This document shows, piece after piece, positions 5,766 to 7,431 of a DNA stretch of 7,431 nucleotides. Position 1 is the stretch's first letter. The number at the start of each line of letters is the position of its first letter. Under the pieces are notes generated by a model. That model ran no database searches and was not told the origin of the DNA. It worked only from the letters and a program-made list of their open reading frames with translations. The stretch comes from CAYUNT01 sp964446285. GTDB taxonomy: Bacteria; Sumerlaeota; Sumerlaeia; SLMS01; CAYUNT01. The stretch is from assembly GCA_964446285.1 (NCBI GenBank), contig CAYUNT010000210.1, positions 1 to 7,431 of the forward strand. Reading direction: 5' to 3'. The position numbers and the translations under genes were made by a program.

Positions 5766-6938
5766 ATGAGCCGCATAGGAATTGCACAGAGATTCGAGGA
5801 CCGCTGGCTTCGCGTGCGCGATTCGGCGCGGGCGCGCGGACCGGTGGATCATCTGCTGCAATGCGCGCTTAGCGCGGCGGTCTGGCCGTATCGCGCGGGA
5901 GCGTGGCTCCACCGCACTGCCTATCGCTGTGGCGTTCTGCCGGTCGAGCGCGCCGAAACCCCCGTGCTGTGCGTTGGGAATCTGACCCTGGGCGGAACGG
6001 GCAAGACGCCAGTGATCGAGTGGCTGGCGGCGCGGCTGGGCGAGGATAAACGCCGGTGCGCGGTCATCTCGCGCGGATATGGCGGCGGCGCGGCGACAAT
6101 GAAATCCATCGAGGCCCTCGTTGTCAGCGACGGCAAAAAAATCTATTTCGGCCCCAAACTGGCGGGCGACGAACCCGTCGAATTGGCCCGCTCGCTCAAG
6201 GGCGTTCCGGTGGTGATTGGCGCGCGGCGCATCGAGGCCGTCCGCCTGGCCGAACGCCAGTTCAAACCCGATCTGATCCTGCTCGACGACGGCTTTCAGC
6301 ACTACGCCCTGGCGCGCGACGCCAATTGGGTGGTGATCGACGCCACGCGCCCGCCCGAGCGTCTGAAACGCTTTCCGCGCGGCAGCTTGCGCGAGGGCAT
6401 CAAGGCGCTGCGCCGCGCCCACGTCGTGATCCTCACCCGCTGCGGCCTCGCCCCCGGCGAAGGCATCGAACCCGACGCCCTCGCGCGGCGCTATCAGGTC
6501 CGCTATCCGCATTTGCTCGTGGTGCAGACGCGATTTGTCCCGCGCGGACTGTGCGATTTGGAGGGCGCGCTGCAATTCAGCGCCACGCAGGCCAAAGGAC
6601 GGCGCGCCGTGCTGTTTTGCGGCGTGGGGCACCCCGCCTCTGTTCGCGGCTCCGCCGAGGCGATGGGGTTGGAGATCGTTGCCGAGGAAATCCTGCCCGA
6701 CCATGCCGCGGCGGGGGGAAGTATGCTCGAACGCCTCGGCCGCCGCGGACTCGATGGTGGCGCGGAATTCATGGTCTGCACCAGGAAAGACGCCGTGAAA
6801 CTCGTGGCGGCCGCCGTCGCCCGCGCCCCCTTGCCTATTCTAACGATTTCCAACCAACTCGCCTTCCTCGATCCCCACGACGAACGCCGCCTCATGAACC
6901 TCGTCTATGATCTGCTGGATCCATCGCCCCCCAAATAG
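5766..6938 (+). CDS. lpxK: Tetraacyldisaccharide 4'-kinase
   Basis: LpxK transfers phosphate from ATP to the 4' position of the lipid A disaccharide, giving lipid IVA at the inner membrane, so the organism probably makes lipopolysaccharide. Family motifs are VGNLTLGGTGKTPVIEWLA (70-88, P-loop 76-81), SRGYGG (102-107), GDEPVELA (134-141), VPVVIGARR (147-155) and ILLDDGFQHYALARD (171-185). PRGSLREG (204-211) and VILTR (221-225) follow, and CTRKDAVKL lies near 338-346. A hydrophobic patch at 29-48 matches the membrane-associated N-terminal helix of known LpxK. At 390 residues it is longer than the 328 of E. coli, partly from an extended N-terminus. The ATG at 5766 is the first possible start after an in-frame TAG at 5736, but its ribosome-binding site is weak. 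Translation may depend on cdsA, 55 bases upstream. No clear terminator follows. Confidence 0.95.
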   Translation: MSRIGIAQRFEDRWLRVRDSARARGPVDHLLQCALSAAVWPYRAGAWLHRTAYRCGVLPVERAETPVLCVGNLTLGGTGKTPVIEWLAARLGEDKRRCAVISRGYGGGAATMKSIEALVVSDGKKIYFGPKLAGDEPVELARSLKGVPVVIGARRIEAVRLAERQFKPDLILLDDGFQHYALARDANWVVIDATRPPERLKRFPRGSLREGIKALRRAHVVILTRCGLAPGEGIEPDALARRYQVRYPHLLVVQTRFVPRGLCDLEGALQFSATQAKGRRAVLFCGVGHPASVRGSAEAMGLEIVAEEILPDHAAAGGSMLERLGRRGLDGGAEFMVCTRKDAVKLVAAAVARAPLPILTISNQLAFLDPHDERRLMNLVYDLLDPSPPK

Positions 6939-6941
6939 CGC

Positions 6942-6971
6942 TTGGCAATCTTTAAAAAAGAAGTTTTTAAT
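6942..6971 (+). promoter_or_regulatory. Promoter-like sequence P1 of a tandem pair
   Basis: TTGGCA at 6942-6947 and TTTAAT at 6966-6971 each match the sigma-70 consensus at five of six positions, with an 18-base gap. It begins three bases after the lpxK stop. An A/T-only inverted repeat (TTAAAAA/TTTTTAA, 6952-6970) falls between and within the boxes. It would drive the small gene at 7049. Confidence 0.5.
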
Positions 6972-6973
6972 TC

Positions 6974-7003
6974 TTGGCAGGGATTAAAAAGCCATTCTCT
7001 AAT
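6974..7003 (+). promoter_or_regulatory. Promoter-like sequence P2 of a tandem pair
   Basis: TTGGCA at 6974-6979 and TCTAAT at 6998-7003 are five of six to consensus with an 18-base gap, exactly 32 bp downstream of P1 and sharing its -35 (CTTGGCA repeated at 6941 and 6973). The expected start point, near 7010, lies inside a perfect inverted repeat. The untranslated leader would be about 40 bases. Confidence 0.55.
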
Positions 7004-7025
7004 GCGAAATGAAGCCATTTCGCAT
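7002..7025. promoter_or_regulatory. Perfect 10-bp inverted repeat, probable operator
   Basis: ATGCGAAATG (7002-7011) and CATTTCGCAT (7016-7025) are exact reverse complements separated by AAGC. The element overlaps the end of the P2 -10 box and the expected transcription start, the classical place for a repressor site. It ends 23 bases before the ATG at 7049. It could instead act as an RNA hairpin in the leader of a P1 transcript; no T-run follows, so it is not a terminator on the plus strand. The octamer AAGCCATT at 6989-6996 is repeated at 7012-7019. Confidence 0.6.
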
Positions 7026-7048
7026 AGACAAAAAAGGGGTGCTAATTA

Positions 7049-7387
7049 ATGAAAATTAACCTTATGGGACATAGAAGATGCTGCTTTTCGCACAGTCACG
7101 ATGTGGAGCCATTGTCGGGCAAACATGGCCAATCCAAGTCGCATGGAAAGCCTGGCGCGCCGCTAGAGTGGGAAACGTCCCTACTAACCAAAGGTCTTAT
7201 ACGCGGTTTGGGCCTTTCAGGAGACTTTGAAATCGAATTTCAATTTCAGGAGGAAGAACTGAGAAACTGGCTGGCTGTCTATGTGGAAGAATGCCCGGAA
7301 AAGGCGCTTCGGCTTTTGTCGGAAATGCAAGTGGAAGCGCTGATAAATGTTGCTCAGAAAAAACAAGATAATAACGCTGGAGTGTAG
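7049..7387 (+). CDS. Small Cys/His-rich hypothetical protein
   Basis: This 112-residue protein is not recognised. The N-terminal 36 residues are rich in possible metal ligands (H8, C11, C12, H15, H17, H26, H32) and in Gly, Ser and Lys, and look disordered. From about residue 40 the sequence is more ordered: an acidic segment DFEIEFQFQEEELRNWLAVY, then ECPEKALRLLSEMQVEALIN, which reads as two or three amphipathic helices. There is no signal peptide or membrane segment. The ATG at 7049 is supported by AGGGG at 7035-7039, nine bases upstream. The gene has its own promoter-like sequences, a probable operator and a terminator overlapping its stop, so it appears to be an independently regulated single-gene unit. 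Codon use is less GC-biased than in lpxK. Metal binding or a regulatory role is a guess from residues only. Confidence 0.75.
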   Translation: MKINLMGHRRCCFSHSHDVEPLSGKHGQSKSHGKPGAPLEWETSLLTKGLIRGLGLSGDFEIEFQFQEEELRNWLAVYVEECPEKALRLLSEMQVEALINVAQKKQDNNAGV

Positions 7388-7395
7388 CGTTTTTT
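7373..7395 (+). terminator. Rho-independent terminator
   Basis: AACGCT (7373-7378) and AGCGTT (7386-7391) form a six-base stem around a seven-base loop, and the T-run continues from the stem through 7395. It overlaps the stop codon of the preceding gene (7385-7387). The stem is short but the layout is typical. Confidence 0.62.
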
Positions 7396-7431
7396 CCTCA
7401 AGCGGCGAGAAGGGGCGCATAGGTCTTGATA

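Noticed and set aside
5685..6704. A 339-codon minus-strand open frame opposite lpxK
   Set aside because: It is a shadow of lpxK, with repetitive Ala/Gly/Arg/His content and no recognisable domain.
6056..6910. A 284-codon plus-strand open frame inside lpxK in another frame
   Set aside because: It is Arg/Pro-rich low-complexity translation of GC-rich codons; the LpxK frame has all family motifs.
6952..6970. Terminator of the lpxK operon at TTAAAAA/TTTTTAA
   Set aside because: The stem is only A/T pairs with no T-run after it, and it coincides with the P1 promoter.
1..7431. CRISPR array, tRNA, rRNA or complete insertion sequence
   Set aside because: No regularly spaced repeats, tRNA-like TψC arm context, rRNA sequence or transposase frame was seen.

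Overview
The window looks like chromosome from a Gram-negative bacterium with moderately high GC. A core block of cell-envelope and translation genes is flanked by lower-GC accessory DNA. The presence of lpxK implies lipid A synthesis and therefore an outer membrane. The protein motifs are ordinary bacterial ones. The layout does not match the textbook proteobacterial order (rpsB-tsf-pyrH-frr-uppS-cdsA-dxr): there is no rpsB-tsf before pyrH, and lpxK sits where dxr would be. This suggests a less-studied lineage such as a candidate phylum or PVC relative, but that is inference and no phylum can be assigned from the sequence alone.

Layout. Positions 1-228 hold no convincing gene, only one weak small ORF. 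Positions 229-783 (minus strand) encode a 184-residue protein of unknown function with one N-terminal membrane helix. Positions 784-1481 are noncoding and contain an unusual run of stem-loops. Positions 1482-2128 hold a toxin-antitoxin pair in reversed order: a PIN-domain (VapC-type) toxin first, then a Phd/YefM-like antitoxin, overlapping by four bases. Positions 2129-2571 form a noncoding leader with a perfect 14-bp tandem repeat and a very C-rich, A-poor tract.

From 2572 to 6938 run pyrH, frr, uppS, cdsA and lpxK, all on the plus strand. pyrH-frr overlap by 17 bases and frr-uppS by one base, so these three look translationally coupled. cdsA follows after 172 bases (with a possible internal promoter) and lpxK after 55. 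Together they supply UDP for nucleotide metabolism and sugar carriers (PyrH), ribosome recycling (Frr), the undecaprenyl lipid carrier for peptidoglycan and O-antigen (UppS), CDP-diacylglycerol for phospholipids (CdsA) and the 4'-kinase of lipid A (LpxK).

After lpxK, a short AT-rich spacer carries two promoter-like sequences exactly 32 bp apart and a perfect 10-bp inverted repeat over the predicted start point of the second. It leads into a small Cys/His-rich protein of unknown function (7049-7387) that ends in a Rho-independent terminator. This tightly packed control region is the most distinctive non-core feature of the window; the reversed toxin-antitoxin pair and the structured 1086-1282 segment come next.
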